Below, one piece after another: positions 8,576 through 15,972 of a DNA stretch of 64,000 bases. Made by a program: the position numbers and the translations under genes. The notes under the pieces were generated by a model. The model saw nothing but the letters and a program-made list of their open reading frames with translations, was not told the origin of the DNA and searched no databases. Positions within the stretch are counted from its first letter, which is position 1, and every line of letters starts with the position of its first letter. The DNA comes from CAWDVH01 sp963805705 (lineage in GTDB: Bacteria; Actinomycetota; Actinomycetes; Streptosporangiales; Streptosporangiaceae): assembly GCA_963805705.1 (NCBI GenBank), contig CAWDVH010000004.1, positions 62,001 to 126,000 of the forward strand, written 5' to 3'.

Positions 8576-9348
8576 CACGCCAGAGCAGTATCTCGGTCAG
8601 CACCGCGCCCCGGAGAATATCCCGGCGGCTCGCCCTCACGGGCGTCGCCGGATTCCTCGCGCTGTCGGGTACCGCCGCCTCCTTCGCCGCCGCCGCCCCG
8701 GCCGGCGCGGTGGCCTCCACCGCTAGCTGCGCCACCGTCCACGTGATCGCCGCCCGCGCCTCGACCGAAGCGCAGGGCGACGGGGTCATCGGCGCTCTCG
8801 CCACCCTGATCCAGGGCGACGTAAGTGCCACGGTCAGCCAGGAGGCGGTCGTCTACCCCGCGACGCTGACGAACTACGCCAGCAGCGTCGCCAAGGGCGA
8901 CAGCGCAATCAAGTCGGAGCTGGCCACCGACGTGGCGAACTGCCCGAACGAGCAGTTCGTTCTCATCGGCTACTCCCAGGGCGCCCAGGTCGTGGGCGAC
9001 GCGCTGGGCGGCGGCGGCGGCGGCAACCTGGGCACGGCGGCCACCGCGGGCGTTCCTGCCTCGACCGCGGCGAAGATCCTCGCTGTCATCCAGATGGGCG
9101 ACCCGCGGCGCGTCCCCGGCCTGTCGTTCGACGTCGGCACCGACCCGGGCGCGACCGGCCTGTTCCCGCGTCCGTCGAGCGAGTCACTGTCGTCGTTCGC
9201 GGCGAAGTTCCAGTCGTACTGCGACACCGGTGACCCGTTCTGCGCTAGCGGAAACAACCTCTCGGCGCACCTGGACTACACGCAGAAGTACGACTCCGCG
9301 GCCAGCACGTTCGTGACCGGCAAGCTGAACGCGGCCGGGATTCACTAG
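8572..9348 (+). CDS. Secreted cutinase-family serine esterase
   Basis: 258-residue cutinase-family alpha/beta hydrolase. A twin-Arg-like signal (RRISRRLALTGVAGFLALS, then an AAAPAGA stretch) suggests export, possibly by Tat. The mature part begins CATVHVIAARAST; the nucleophile elbow is VLIGYSQGAQVV (G-Y-S-Q-G), and the C-terminal DTGDPFCASGNNLSAHLDY gives the catalytic Asp and His and a conserved Cys. Such enzymes hydrolyse cutin, polyesters or lipid esters outside the cell. GAGGA lies 7 bases before the ATG, and the ATG overlaps the stop of the 51-codon leader ORF. A strong terminator follows 27 bases after the stop. Confidence 0.92.
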   Translation: MTRQSSISVSTAPRRISRRLALTGVAGFLALSGTAASFAAAAPAGAVASTASCATVHVIAARASTEAQGDGVIGALATLIQGDVSATVSQEAVVYPATLTNYASSVAKGDSAIKSELATDVANCPNEQFVLIGYSQGAQVVGDALGGGGGGNLGTAATAGVPASTAAKILAVIQMGDPRRVPGLSFDVGTDPGATGLFPRPSSESLSSFAAKFQSYCDTGDPFCASGNNLSAHLDYTQKYDSAASTFVTGKLNAAGIH

Positions 9349-9375
9349 CCGCAATCGGAGTCAGCGAGCACGGCC

Positions 9376-9405
9376 AGGCGCCCCGGCATAGCCGGGGCGC
9401 CTTTG
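9376..9405 (+). terminator. Intrinsic terminator after the cutinase gene
   Basis: Perfect 12-bp stem (AGGCGCCCCGGC / GCCGGGGCGCCT) with a 3-base loop, ending in TT, 27 bases after the cutinase stop. Confidence 0.85.
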
Positions 9406-9544
9406 CCGTGGGCCACTTCACGCGCGACACTCCCGCGGCCATCCGCCCCTGGCCTCGGGCGGTCCGGGCACCTGCCCGGCAGGGCGGGCTCAGTCCCGGC
9501 GACTGTCCGGCAGTACCAGGTCATGGCCCGCGCTGCCTGGCAGC

Positions 9545-9669
9545 TCATCCGGATGTAACAAATCAGCGGCCATTCATGCTGACAACTGTGAGCAGATCTC
9601 ACCCGGCGGCGGAGGTCTAATTTGCGTATCCCGCCAGGGATATCTCCGCTCGCCTATGGAGGTGTCAAC
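9545..9669 (+). promoter_or_regulatory. Promoter/leader copy B (lipase), paralogous to 8284-8419
   Basis: Second copy of the shared leader: CATCCGGATG at 9546-9555, GTAACAAA, GTGAGCAGA, a TAATTT -10 candidate at 9618-9623, then GGAGGT at 9658-9663 six bases before the lipase GTG. The stretch from 9406 to here shows nothing else recognisable. Confidence 0.6.
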
Positions 9670-10701
9670 GTGCTACCCTGCCCTCTTGCGCACAGGCTGG
9701 CCAGCGCCGGCCGTCTGGCCGCGGTGCTCTGCGTGACCAGCGCGACTGTCCTGGCCGTCGCCGCGTCGCCGGCCAGCGCGGCTGCTTCTGCGGCCAGCGC
9801 CGCGCCGTCGGCCGCCGGGGCCGGGCCGGCATCCGCGCAGCTCCCGGTTGACTTCGACTTTGCCACTGCCTTCATCGACACGTTCAGCGCGCCGAATGTG
9901 TCTCCGCCAGGTGCGAACAACTTCTCCTGCCAGCCGTCCGCCGCCCATCCCGATCCGGTCGTCCTCGTGCACGGGACGTTCGAGAACATGGACGACAACT
10001 GGCGGGCCGCGGCACCGCTGCTGGCTAATCACGGTTACTGCGTCTTCGCGTTCAACTACGGCGGCGCCGTCCCGAATGCTGACTTCCAGGCCACCGGCGA
10101 GATCGGCGCGTCGGCTCACCAGCTGGCCGCCTTCGTCAGCAGGGTGCTGTCCGCCACGGGCGCGGCCAAGGTGGACATCGTCGGGCACTCGCAGGGCGGG
10201 ATGATGCCGCGGTACTACATCAACTTCCTCGGCGGCGCGGCCAAGGTGGACAAGATGATCGGGCTGGCCCCGTCCAACTTCGGCACGACCCTGGACGGGC
10301 TGATCACCCTGACCCGGCAGCTGGGGCTGACCGCGACGCTCAACGCCGTGCTGAGCCCGCTGTGCGCCGGCTGCGTGGAGCAGGAGCAGGGCTCGGCCTT
10401 CCTCGCTAACCTCAACGCCACCGCGACGGTGCCGGGCGTGCAGTACACCGTGATCGAGAGCAAGGACGACGAGGTGGTCACCCCGTTCACCAACGCCTTC
10501 CTGCCGGCGGCGTCGAACGTCACCAACATCACCGTCCAGAATCAGTGCCCGCAGGACATGACGGATCATCTGGAGATGTCGTACGACCCGGTCACCCTGG
10601 GCGACATGCTCAACGCCCTGGACCCGGCCCGGCCGGTGACCGTGCCGTGCGTGACCGTGCGCCCGATCACCGGGCCGGCCGGCCACGTCCCCTCGTTCTG
10701 A
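9670..10701 (+). CDS. Secreted lipase/esterase, alpha/beta hydrolase (lipase class 2 type)
   Basis: 343-residue secreted lipase. The signal peptide covers about residues 1-40 (hydrophobic LAAVLCVTSATVLAVAA, then Ala/Ser-rich). The fold begins at DPVVLVHGTFENMDDNW (oxyanion-hole HG), and the nucleophile elbow is VDIVGHSQGGMMPRYY (G-H-S-Q-G). The catalytic Asp and His are probably in KDDEVVTP and MTDHLEMSYD. GTG 9670 is preferred over the longer frame at 9622 because GGAGGT lies six bases upstream and the signal peptide then starts cleanly. Together with the cutinase it forms a pair of extracellular ester hydrolases with similar 5' regions, so they are likely co-regulated. A hairpin follows at 10755. 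Confidence 0.9.
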   Translation: MLPCPLAHRLASAGRLAAVLCVTSATVLAVAASPASAAASAASAAPSAAGAGPASAQLPVDFDFATAFIDTFSAPNVSPPGANNFSCQPSAAHPDPVVLVHGTFENMDDNWRAAAPLLANHGYCVFAFNYGGAVPNADFQATGEIGASAHQLAAFVSRVLSATGAAKVDIVGHSQGGMMPRYYINFLGGAAKVDKMIGLAPSNFGTTLDGLITLTRQLGLTATLNAVLSPLCAGCVEQEQGSAFLANLNATATVPGVQYTVIESKDDEVVTPFTNAFLPAASNVTNITVQNQCPQDMTDHLEMSYDPVTLGDMLNALDPARPVTVPCVTVRPITGPAGHVPSF

Positions 10702-10754
10702 CCGCGCCAGCGCACCGGCCGGCCAGCGCGCCGGCCGGCGCGCTGACTGCGCCA

Positions 10755-10790
10755 GCCCCGGCCACCACCCCGCTCCCTGGTGGCCGGGGC
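10755..10790 (+). terminator. Hairpin after the lipase gene
   Basis: Perfect 13-bp inverted repeat (GCCCCGGCCACCA / TGGTGGCCGGGGC) with a 10-base loop, without a T-run, between the lipase and trpS. Confidence 0.65.
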
Positions 10791-10809
10791 CAGTGCGCGC
10801 CGGTCGCAC

Positions 10810-10815
10810 TAGACT
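10810..10815 (+). promoter_or_regulatory. -10 element (leaderless) of trpS
   Basis: TAGACT six bases before the trpS ATG; no Shine-Dalgarno sequence in between. Confidence 0.55.
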
Positions 10816-10821
10816 CGGCCC

Positions 10822-11820
10822 ATGCCACGCGTGTTCTCCGGCATTCAGCCCACTGCCGACTCATTTCACCTGGGCAACTATCTCGGCGCGCTGCGCCAGT
10901 GGGTGACACTGCAGGAGACCCATGACGCGGTTTACTGCGTGGTGGACCTGCACGCCATCACGGTGCCGCACGATCCGGTGCTGCTGCGCCGCAGGTCGAG
11001 AGTCGCCGCGGCCCAGCTCTTCGGGGCGGGCCTCGACCCGGAGCGGTGCATCATTTTCGTGCAGAGCCAGGTGCCCGAGCACGCCGAGCTGGCCTGGGTG
11101 CTGGGCTGCCAGACCGGGTTCGGCGAGGCCAGCAGGATGGTCCAGTTCAAGGACAAGGCAGCCAGGACGGGCGCCGACCAGGCCAGCGTCGGGCTGTTCA
11201 CCTACCCGGTCCTGCAGGCCGCCGACATCCTGCTGTATCAGACCGACCAGGTGCCCGTCGGAGAGGACCAGCGCCAGCACCTGGAGCTGACCAGGGATCT
11301 GGCCCAGCGGTTCAACCACCGCTTCGGCGCCACGTTCGTCGTGCCGGGACCCTACATCCTCCGGGATGTAGCCAAGATCGCGGACCTGCAGGATCCGGCC
11401 ATCAAGATGAGCAAGTCGGCCTCATCGCCGCAGGGGATCGTGGACGTGCTCGAGGATCCCGCCGCCATCCGCAGGAAAATCACCCGTGCGGTCACCGACA
11501 CCGACGGGCAGATCCGCGCCGATGATGCGGCCAAACCGGGCGTGACGAACCTGCTGCGGATCTACGCGGCCCTGTCGGGCGAGAGTACCGAAAGCCTCGA
11601 GCAGCGCTATGCCGGCGCGGGCTACGGCGCCTTCAAGAAGGATCTGGCCGAGGTCGTGGTGGATGCGTTCGCCCCGATCAGGGAACGGACGGAGAAGATG
11701 CTCGCCGACGAGTCCGAGCTGGACCGGATGCTGGCCAGCGGCGCGGCGCGGGCACGCGAGGTCGCGAGGCAGACCATGAGCACCGTCCGGGACCGGATCG
11801 GCTTCCTGCCTGCCCGCTAG
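10822..11820 (+). CDS. trpS: Tryptophan--tRNA ligase
   Basis: 332-residue class Ic aminoacyl-tRNA synthetase that charges tRNA-Trp. The N-terminal ATP-binding signature is SGIQPTADSFHLGNYLGA (HxGN form of HIGH), and the KMSKS loop is IKMSKSASS at about residues 195-203. The conserved QTGFGEASRMVQFKDKA and TYPVLQAADILLY segments are present. It starts at an ATG with a TAGACT hexamer six bases upstream, suggesting a leaderless message. It converges on the carboxypeptidase gene; the 17-bp repeat at 11816-11843 carries both stop codons. Confidence 0.95.
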   Translation: MPRVFSGIQPTADSFHLGNYLGALRQWVTLQETHDAVYCVVDLHAITVPHDPVLLRRRSRVAAAQLFGAGLDPERCIIFVQSQVPEHAELAWVLGCQTGFGEASRMVQFKDKAARTGADQASVGLFTYPVLQAADILLYQTDQVPVGEDQRQHLELTRDLAQRFNHRFGATFVVPGPYILRDVAKIADLQDPAIKMSKSASSPQGIVDVLEDPAAIRRKITRAVTDTDGQIRADDAAKPGVTNLLRIYAALSGESTESLEQRYAGAGYGAFKKDLAEVVVDAFAPIRERTEKMLADESELDRMLASGAARAREVARQTMSTVRDRIGFLPAR

Positions 11821-11843
11821 CGCCGGCCGCGCGCTAGCGCCGG
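11816..11843. repeat. Direct repeat spanning the trpS and carboxypeptidase stop codons
   Basis: GCTAGCGCCGG occurs at 11816-11826 and 11833-11843 (period 17). The first copy contains the trpS stop TAG (11818-11820), the second the complement of the carboxypeptidase stop (cta, 11834-11836). Confidence 0.6.
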
Positions 11844-13087
11844 GTGCCGGCCGCGCGCCTCCTGGACCGGGCCAGGCCGCCGAGTCCGAGCACCGCCACG
11901 GCGACTACCGCCGTGCTGCCGGCCAGATCAGCGGAGATCCGGCGAGCGTGGCTGAACCCGGGGGACCTGGCGCCCAGGGAGCGGGCGGGCTGGACTGAGG
12001 GGCCAGGGGCAGGCCGGGACCGGACGGGCGCGTGGCGGGCGGCGGGCGATGCGCCGTGCCGTGCGGCCGCGGCCGCGGGCGCGCGCAGCGGGGGCACGAG
12101 GATCCCGACCGGGCGCACCTTGCCGTCCATCGCGAAACCCCAGCTGAGCAGGCGCTCACCGGAGGTGATCTCCTTCAGCGGAGCGCAGTGCAGGATGGCC
12201 ACGATCAGCGTCACGCCCTTGCGCCTGGCCAGGCCGATATACGTCGCCTTCGACTTCGACGTCCACCCGATCTTGCCGCCGATGCCGCCCGGATAGTCGG
12301 TCAGCAGGCTGTTCTGGTTGACCAGGGTGACCCATTTGCGCGGCTTGATCCGGAAACGGGCGGTCCGCAGGGAGTCATAACCCATGAACGCCGGCATGGA
12401 CAGGGCCTGCCGCGCGATCAGGGCCTCATCGTAGGCCGAGACGTGCTGGCCCGCCGCCGGCAGCCCGTTCGGCTGCTTGGCCACTACGTCATAAGCCTGC
12501 AGCCGGCGCGCCTCGGCATTCATCAGCGCGACGCCCCGGTCGAAAGAGCCGCTCGCCTGGGCCAGCGACACGGCAGCGTCGTTGGCCGAGATCAGGAGCA
12601 GGGCCCGGAAGAGGCTGGCGACCTGGTAGCTGCGTCCCTTGATCAGGCCAACCACGTTCGGCTGGACGGAGGCGGCCCGGTGTGAGGTGACCACCTCGGC
12701 GTTCGGATTGAGCAGCGGGATCATCGTGATCGCGGTGAGCACCTTCAGCGTGCTGGCCGGGGGAAAGAGCCCGTGCGGGTCCTTGGCCGCGAGGATCTGC
12801 CCGGTAGCCGCGTCAGCGATGACATACGCCGACGCCGGCACCTTCGGCAGGCGCCGGGCGCCGGCCGGCGGGTACTGGACGACAATGCCAGGGCCGGCCA
12901 GCCGGGAACCGCCCACGTCCAGGCGAGAAGGCGGCTGCGCCCGCGGCGCCGCGGGCGCCGCGCTCGCGGGCGGTGCCGCGCTCGCGGATGGTGCCGCGCT
13001 CGCGGACGGTGCTGCCAGGCTGGCCATCGCCGCGACCGCTGCCATGCCAGTCAGGAGGGCGACGAGCCGACGGGCGCCCGGATTCAT
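11834..13087 (-). CDS. D-alanyl-D-alanine carboxypeptidase (DacA type, S11)
   Basis: 417-residue penicillin-binding D,D-carboxypeptidase that trims the terminal D-Ala from peptidoglycan stem peptides. There is an N-terminal signal (RRLVALLTGMAAVAAMASLAA), a catalytic SxxK in PPASTLKVLTAI, and an SxN in LLISANDAAVSLAQ. The third motif, usually KTG or KSG, reads KIG in GGKIGWTSKSKATY, which is unusual. The C-terminus has a long Ala/Pro-rich linker and a membrane anchor (STAVVAVAVLGLGGLA) followed by a basic tail, as in membrane-tethered family members. The start is ATG 13087. Its upstream region is shared with the divergent mutase gene. Function is confident; the KIG variant makes activity less certain. 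Confidence 0.9.
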   Translation of the reverse strand: MNPGARRLVALLTGMAAVAAMASLAAPSASAAPSASAAPPASAAPAAPRAQPPSRLDVGGSRLAGPGIVVQYPPAGARRLPKVPASAYVIADAATGQILAAKDPHGLFPPASTLKVLTAITMIPLLNPNAEVVTSHRAASVQPNVVGLIKGRSYQVASLFRALLLISANDAAVSLAQASGSFDRGVALMNAEARRLQAYDVVAKQPNGLPAAGQHVSAYDEALIARQALSMPAFMGYDSLRTARFRIKPRKWVTLVNQNSLLTDYPGGIGGKIGWTSKSKATYIGLARRKGVTLIVAILHCAPLKEITSGERLLSWGFAMDGKVRPVGILVPPLRAPAAAAARHGASPAARHAPVRSRPAPGPSVQPARSLGARSPGFSHARRISADLAGSTAVVAVAVLGLGGLARSRRRAAGTRR

Positions 13088-13122
13088 CCGTTTTCTCGAT
13101 ATCTGAGTTTCATGGTCCTCAT

Positions 13123-13129
13123 TAGGCTA
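13123..13129. promoter_or_regulatory. Overlapping divergent -10 elements (carboxypeptidase / mutase)
   Basis: TAGGCTA gives TAGGCT (13123-13128) on the plus strand and TAGCCT (13124-13129) on the minus strand, both matching TANNNT, in the 72-base gap between the divergent genes. One site could therefore fire in both directions. Confidence 0.4.
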
Positions 13130-13159
13130 CGTCCCGTCACACACAATAATCTGGAGCCC

Positions 13160-14740
13160 ATGGCGCGCATATCGGAGTCCGGGGAACCTATCGAGCCCGT
13201 CTACGGGCCCGACGCATTGCGAGACTTCGACCCTGGCCGCGACCTGGGTGAACCCGGGGGTTATCCGTTTACCCGCGGTATCTACCCGACGATGTATGTC
13301 ACCCGGCCGTGGACGATGCGGCAGTACGCGGGCTTCTCGACCGCGGCGGACTCCAACCGCAGGTATCACCAGCTGATTGAGGCGGGCACCACGGGCCTGT
13401 CCGTGGCCTTCGACCTGCCGACCCAGATGGGCTATGACTCGGACGCGCCGCAGGCACGCGGGGAGGTCGGCAAGGTCGGCGTGGCGATCGACTCGATCGA
13501 CGACATGCGGGTGCTCCTGGCCGGCATCCCGCTGGACTCGGTCTCGACCTCGATGACGATCAACGCGCCGGCCGCTGTCCTGCTGCTGCTCTACCAGCTG
13601 GTAGCGGAGGAACAGGGGACAGCGGCGGCGAGGATATCCGGGACCATCCAAAACGACATTCTGAAGGAGTACATCGCCCGCGGAACCTATATTTATCCTC
13701 CGCAGCCCTCATTGCGCCTGGTGGCCGATACCTTTGCCTACTGCGGCCGGGAGATCCCGCGGTGGAATACGATCTCGATCTCCGGTTATCACATGGCCGA
13801 GGCCGGAGCCACGCCCGCGCAGGAGATTGCCTTCACGCTGGCCAACGCGAAGGAGTACGTGCGCTCGGCCATCGCCTCGGGGCTGAAGGTGGATGACTTC
13901 GGACCGCGGCTCTCGTTCTTCTTCGTAGCCAGAACGACCCTGCTGGAGGAGGTTGCGAAGTTCCGGGCTGCTCGCTACCTGTGGGCGCGGATCATGCGGG
14001 AGGAGTTCGGCGCCGCCGATCCGAGATCGCAGATGCTGCGGTTCCACACCCAGACCGCAGGAGTCCAGCTGACGGCACAGCAGCCGGAGGTGAACATGGC
14101 CAGGGTCACCATTCAGGCGCTGGCCGCTGTGCTCGGCGGCACGCAGTCGCTGCATACCAATGCCTACGACGAGGCCATCGCCCTGCCGAGCGAGAAGGCG
14201 GCCAGGCTGGCGCTGCGGACTCAGCAGGTACTTGCGCATGAGACGGACCTGACCGCGACGGCCGATCCCTTCGCCGGCTCCTACGCTGTCGAGTCGATGA
14301 CCAGCGACATCGAGTCGCAGGCCAGCGAGCTCATGGCGAAGGTCGAGGAGCTCGGCGGTGCAGTCGCGGCGATCGAGCAGGGATTCCAGAAGGCCGAGAT
14401 CGAGCGGTCGGCCTACCGTATCGCTCAGCAGATCGACGCGGGTGAGCGCGTGATCGTCGGGGTGAACAGATTCACTCATGACGACGGCGAGCGCTATCAG
14501 CCGCCCGCCGCCGATCCGGTGATCGAGCAAGGGCAGGCGGCCCGCCTGGCCGCCCTGCGGGACAGCCGGGATACCGCTGATGTCACCCGGCGGATCGACG
14601 AGCTCAAGCGTGCCGCCGGAGGTCCTGATAACCTGCTCTACCCGCTTCGCGAGGCTCTGCGGGCCCGCGCGACAGTGGGCGAGGTTTGCGACGCACTGCG
14701 CGACGTCTGGGGCCTGTATAAGCCAGTCGACGTCTACTAA
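13160..14740 (+). CDS. Methylmalonyl-CoA mutase-family large subunit (no B12 domain)
   Basis: 526-residue acyl-CoA mutase catalytic barrel: the substrate-binding domain of the methylmalonyl/isobutyryl-CoA mutase family without the C-terminal B12-binding domain. Motifs include FTRGIYPTMYVTRPWTMRQYAGF, GLSVAFDLPTQMGYDSD, NTISISGYHMAEAGA and TADPFAGSYAVE. Activity would need adenosylcobalamin and a separate small cobalamin-binding subunit, which is not in the window. The conserved Tyr-Pro-Thr-Met-Tyr segment, kept as in methylmalonyl-CoA mutases, favours methylmalonyl-CoA over isobutyryl-CoA, but this is inference. The start is ATG 13160, with GGAG five bases upstream; the longer open frame upstream overlaps the divergent carboxypeptidase and is not supported. 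Confidence 0.88.
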   Translation: MARISESGEPIEPVYGPDALRDFDPGRDLGEPGGYPFTRGIYPTMYVTRPWTMRQYAGFSTAADSNRRYHQLIEAGTTGLSVAFDLPTQMGYDSDAPQARGEVGKVGVAIDSIDDMRVLLAGIPLDSVSTSMTINAPAAVLLLLYQLVAEEQGTAAARISGTIQNDILKEYIARGTYIYPPQPSLRLVADTFAYCGREIPRWNTISISGYHMAEAGATPAQEIAFTLANAKEYVRSAIASGLKVDDFGPRLSFFFVARTTLLEEVAKFRAARYLWARIMREEFGAADPRSQMLRFHTQTAGVQLTAQQPEVNMARVTIQALAAVLGGTQSLHTNAYDEAIALPSEKAARLALRTQQVLAHETDLTATADPFAGSYAVESMTSDIESQASELMAKVEELGGAVAAIEQGFQKAEIERSAYRIAQQIDAGERVIVGVNRFTHDDGERYQPPAADPVIEQGQAARLAALRDSRDTADVTRRIDELKRAAGGPDNLLYPLREALRARATVGEVCDALRDVWGLYKPVDVY

Positions 14741-14928
14741 CCGTGACACCGGCCGCGAGACCGCCGGCCGCCGTATCCGCCAGCCAGCGCCGCCGCGTCC
14801 GGATCGCCTGCACCAGGGGAACACGGCGCAAGACCCCGAGCCGTCACCAGGAAGCCATCACGGACGGTAATCCCCGGAAAAGCACCCCGGTAACCTCGAC
14901 GGCCCCCAATCTTGTATACGGTCGAGGA
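14741..14928. other. Intergenic, mutase to GyrI-like gene
   Basis: 188 bases with no gene. A GC-rich self-complementary stretch near 14750-14775 might weakly terminate transcription. TATACG at 14915 and GAGG just before the ATG at 14929 form the likely promoter and ribosome binding site of the next gene. Confidence 0.4.
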
Positions 14929-15417
14929 ATGCCGGTCTCCGTCAGCGTCCAGACTGTTCACCCCCGCAAGCTGGCCGCGGTGCGGCGCGAAGTCGCGCCG
15001 GGCGAGGTTGGCTCTGCGTGGGGGCCCGCGGTGGGCCAGGTCTGGGACTTTATCCGCAGCCAGCCAGGGCTGTGCACTGACGGCCACAACATCTTCCTCT
15101 ACCACCACCCGGCGCAGCCGGGCGCGCCGATACTGTGCGACTTCGGCGTCGAGGTCACACGCAGATTCGAAACTGCGGGCGAGGTTTACGCGACCGATAC
15201 GCCAGGGGGCGAGGCTGCCGTAGCCGTCCACCGCGGGCCGTACGACCGCATGAACGAGGCGTACAACGCGATCGACAGGTGGATGGCAGCGAACCGAAGG
15301 GAGTCTGCCGGGCACTCCTGGGAGATCTACGGAGATCCGACGCCGGATCCGGCCCACACTGAGACGACGGTCGTGCACCTCCTCAAGCAGGAGCCGGTGG
15401 GAGCCGTCCAGCGGTGA
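14929..15417 (+). CDS. GyrI-like / AraC effector-binding domain protein
   Basis: 162-residue stand-alone GyrI-like small-molecule binding domain (SHS2 fold), as in AraC effector-binding (BmrR/SbmC) proteins. Typical elements are the N-terminal VSVQTVHPRKLAAVRR strand, the central CDFGVEVTRRFETAGEVYATDTPGGEAAVAVHRGPYDRMNEAYNAIDRWM (with the conserved H-x-G-P-Y motif), and the end WEIYGDPTPDPAHTETTVVHLL. No DNA-binding domain is present. Family members bind hydrophobic ligands or inhibit targets such as gyrase; the ligand here is unknown. The start ATG has GAGG four bases upstream. It stands alone. Confidence 0.85.
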   Translation: MPVSVSVQTVHPRKLAAVRREVAPGEVGSAWGPAVGQVWDFIRSQPGLCTDGHNIFLYHHPAQPGAPILCDFGVEVTRRFETAGEVYATDTPGGEAAVAVHRGPYDRMNEAYNAIDRWMAANRRESAGHSWEIYGDPTPDPAHTETTVVHLLKQEPVGAVQR

Positions 15418-15972
15418 GCGCGCTACCCGAAATCACGGTCCGCTGTGGCCGGCCCAACGTAAGAGGCAGAAACCCCCGGCATCAGGCCGACGTTCAGCTC
15501 ACGCGCAGTAACCAGCCGTATCCCGCCCACGGTTCACTTCGAAGACCCGGAAAACGTCCGCGCCGGATTGGCATAAGGGGGTCGCAGCCATTGCTGCGAC
15601 AATCTCGCAACTTCAGCGGATCACCGCCGGTCGCGGTACGATACTTGCCTGCGCTGGAACGCATCCCGTCAGTGACTGGCGAGACGTAAGGCTGGCACGC
15701 ATTCAGCATTGTGCCTCCTCGTCGAGCAGTTGCCGTGGCTAGCGCGCAGAATCCAGACCTTCGGCGTTCATGTGCATGTGGGCATCCGCGCCCGTGATGC
15801 ACGGCGACTCCCGCTGCCAGTGCACTTGCTGCAGGTGCGGCGGGATATCCGGTCACGAGCCGGTAGCCGAAGTTGGGATGGCAGAGCGTCCTGCGAGTGG
15901 CAGCGCGCGACAAGGCGGAGTCCGGGGAAGGTGCCGACGTCGCGATGGTCACCGAGTGCGAGGAGGATCGTT
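15418..15972. other. 555-base region, one weak minus-strand ORF
   Basis: Between the GyrI-like and M20 genes. Base composition is less GC-rich than neighbours. Frames on both strands are open for 150-300 bases, but none resembles a known family. The only one with a translation signal is the minus-strand ORF 15494-15709. Could be a decayed gene. Confidence 0.4.
15494..15709 (-). CDS. Possible small protein, unknown
   Basis: 71-codon minus-strand ORF from an ATG at 15709 with AGGAGG (complement at 15714-15719) four bases upstream, which is the reason to list it. The product (begins MLNACQPYVSPVTDG, contains LRDCRSNGCDP, ends WAGYGWLLRVS) has three Cys, no signal peptide and no family I recognise. 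It is flanked by intergenic sequence and may be chance. Confidence 0.22.
   Translation of the reverse strand: MLNACQPYVSPVTDGMRSSAGKYRTATGGDPLKLRDCRSNGCDPLMPIRRGRFPGLRSEPWAGYGWLLRVS

Noticed and set aside
12773..13159. In-frame N-terminal extension of the mutase
   Set aside because: Runs antisense through the carboxypeptidase gene, is Arg-rich, and a good start with GGAG exists at 13160.
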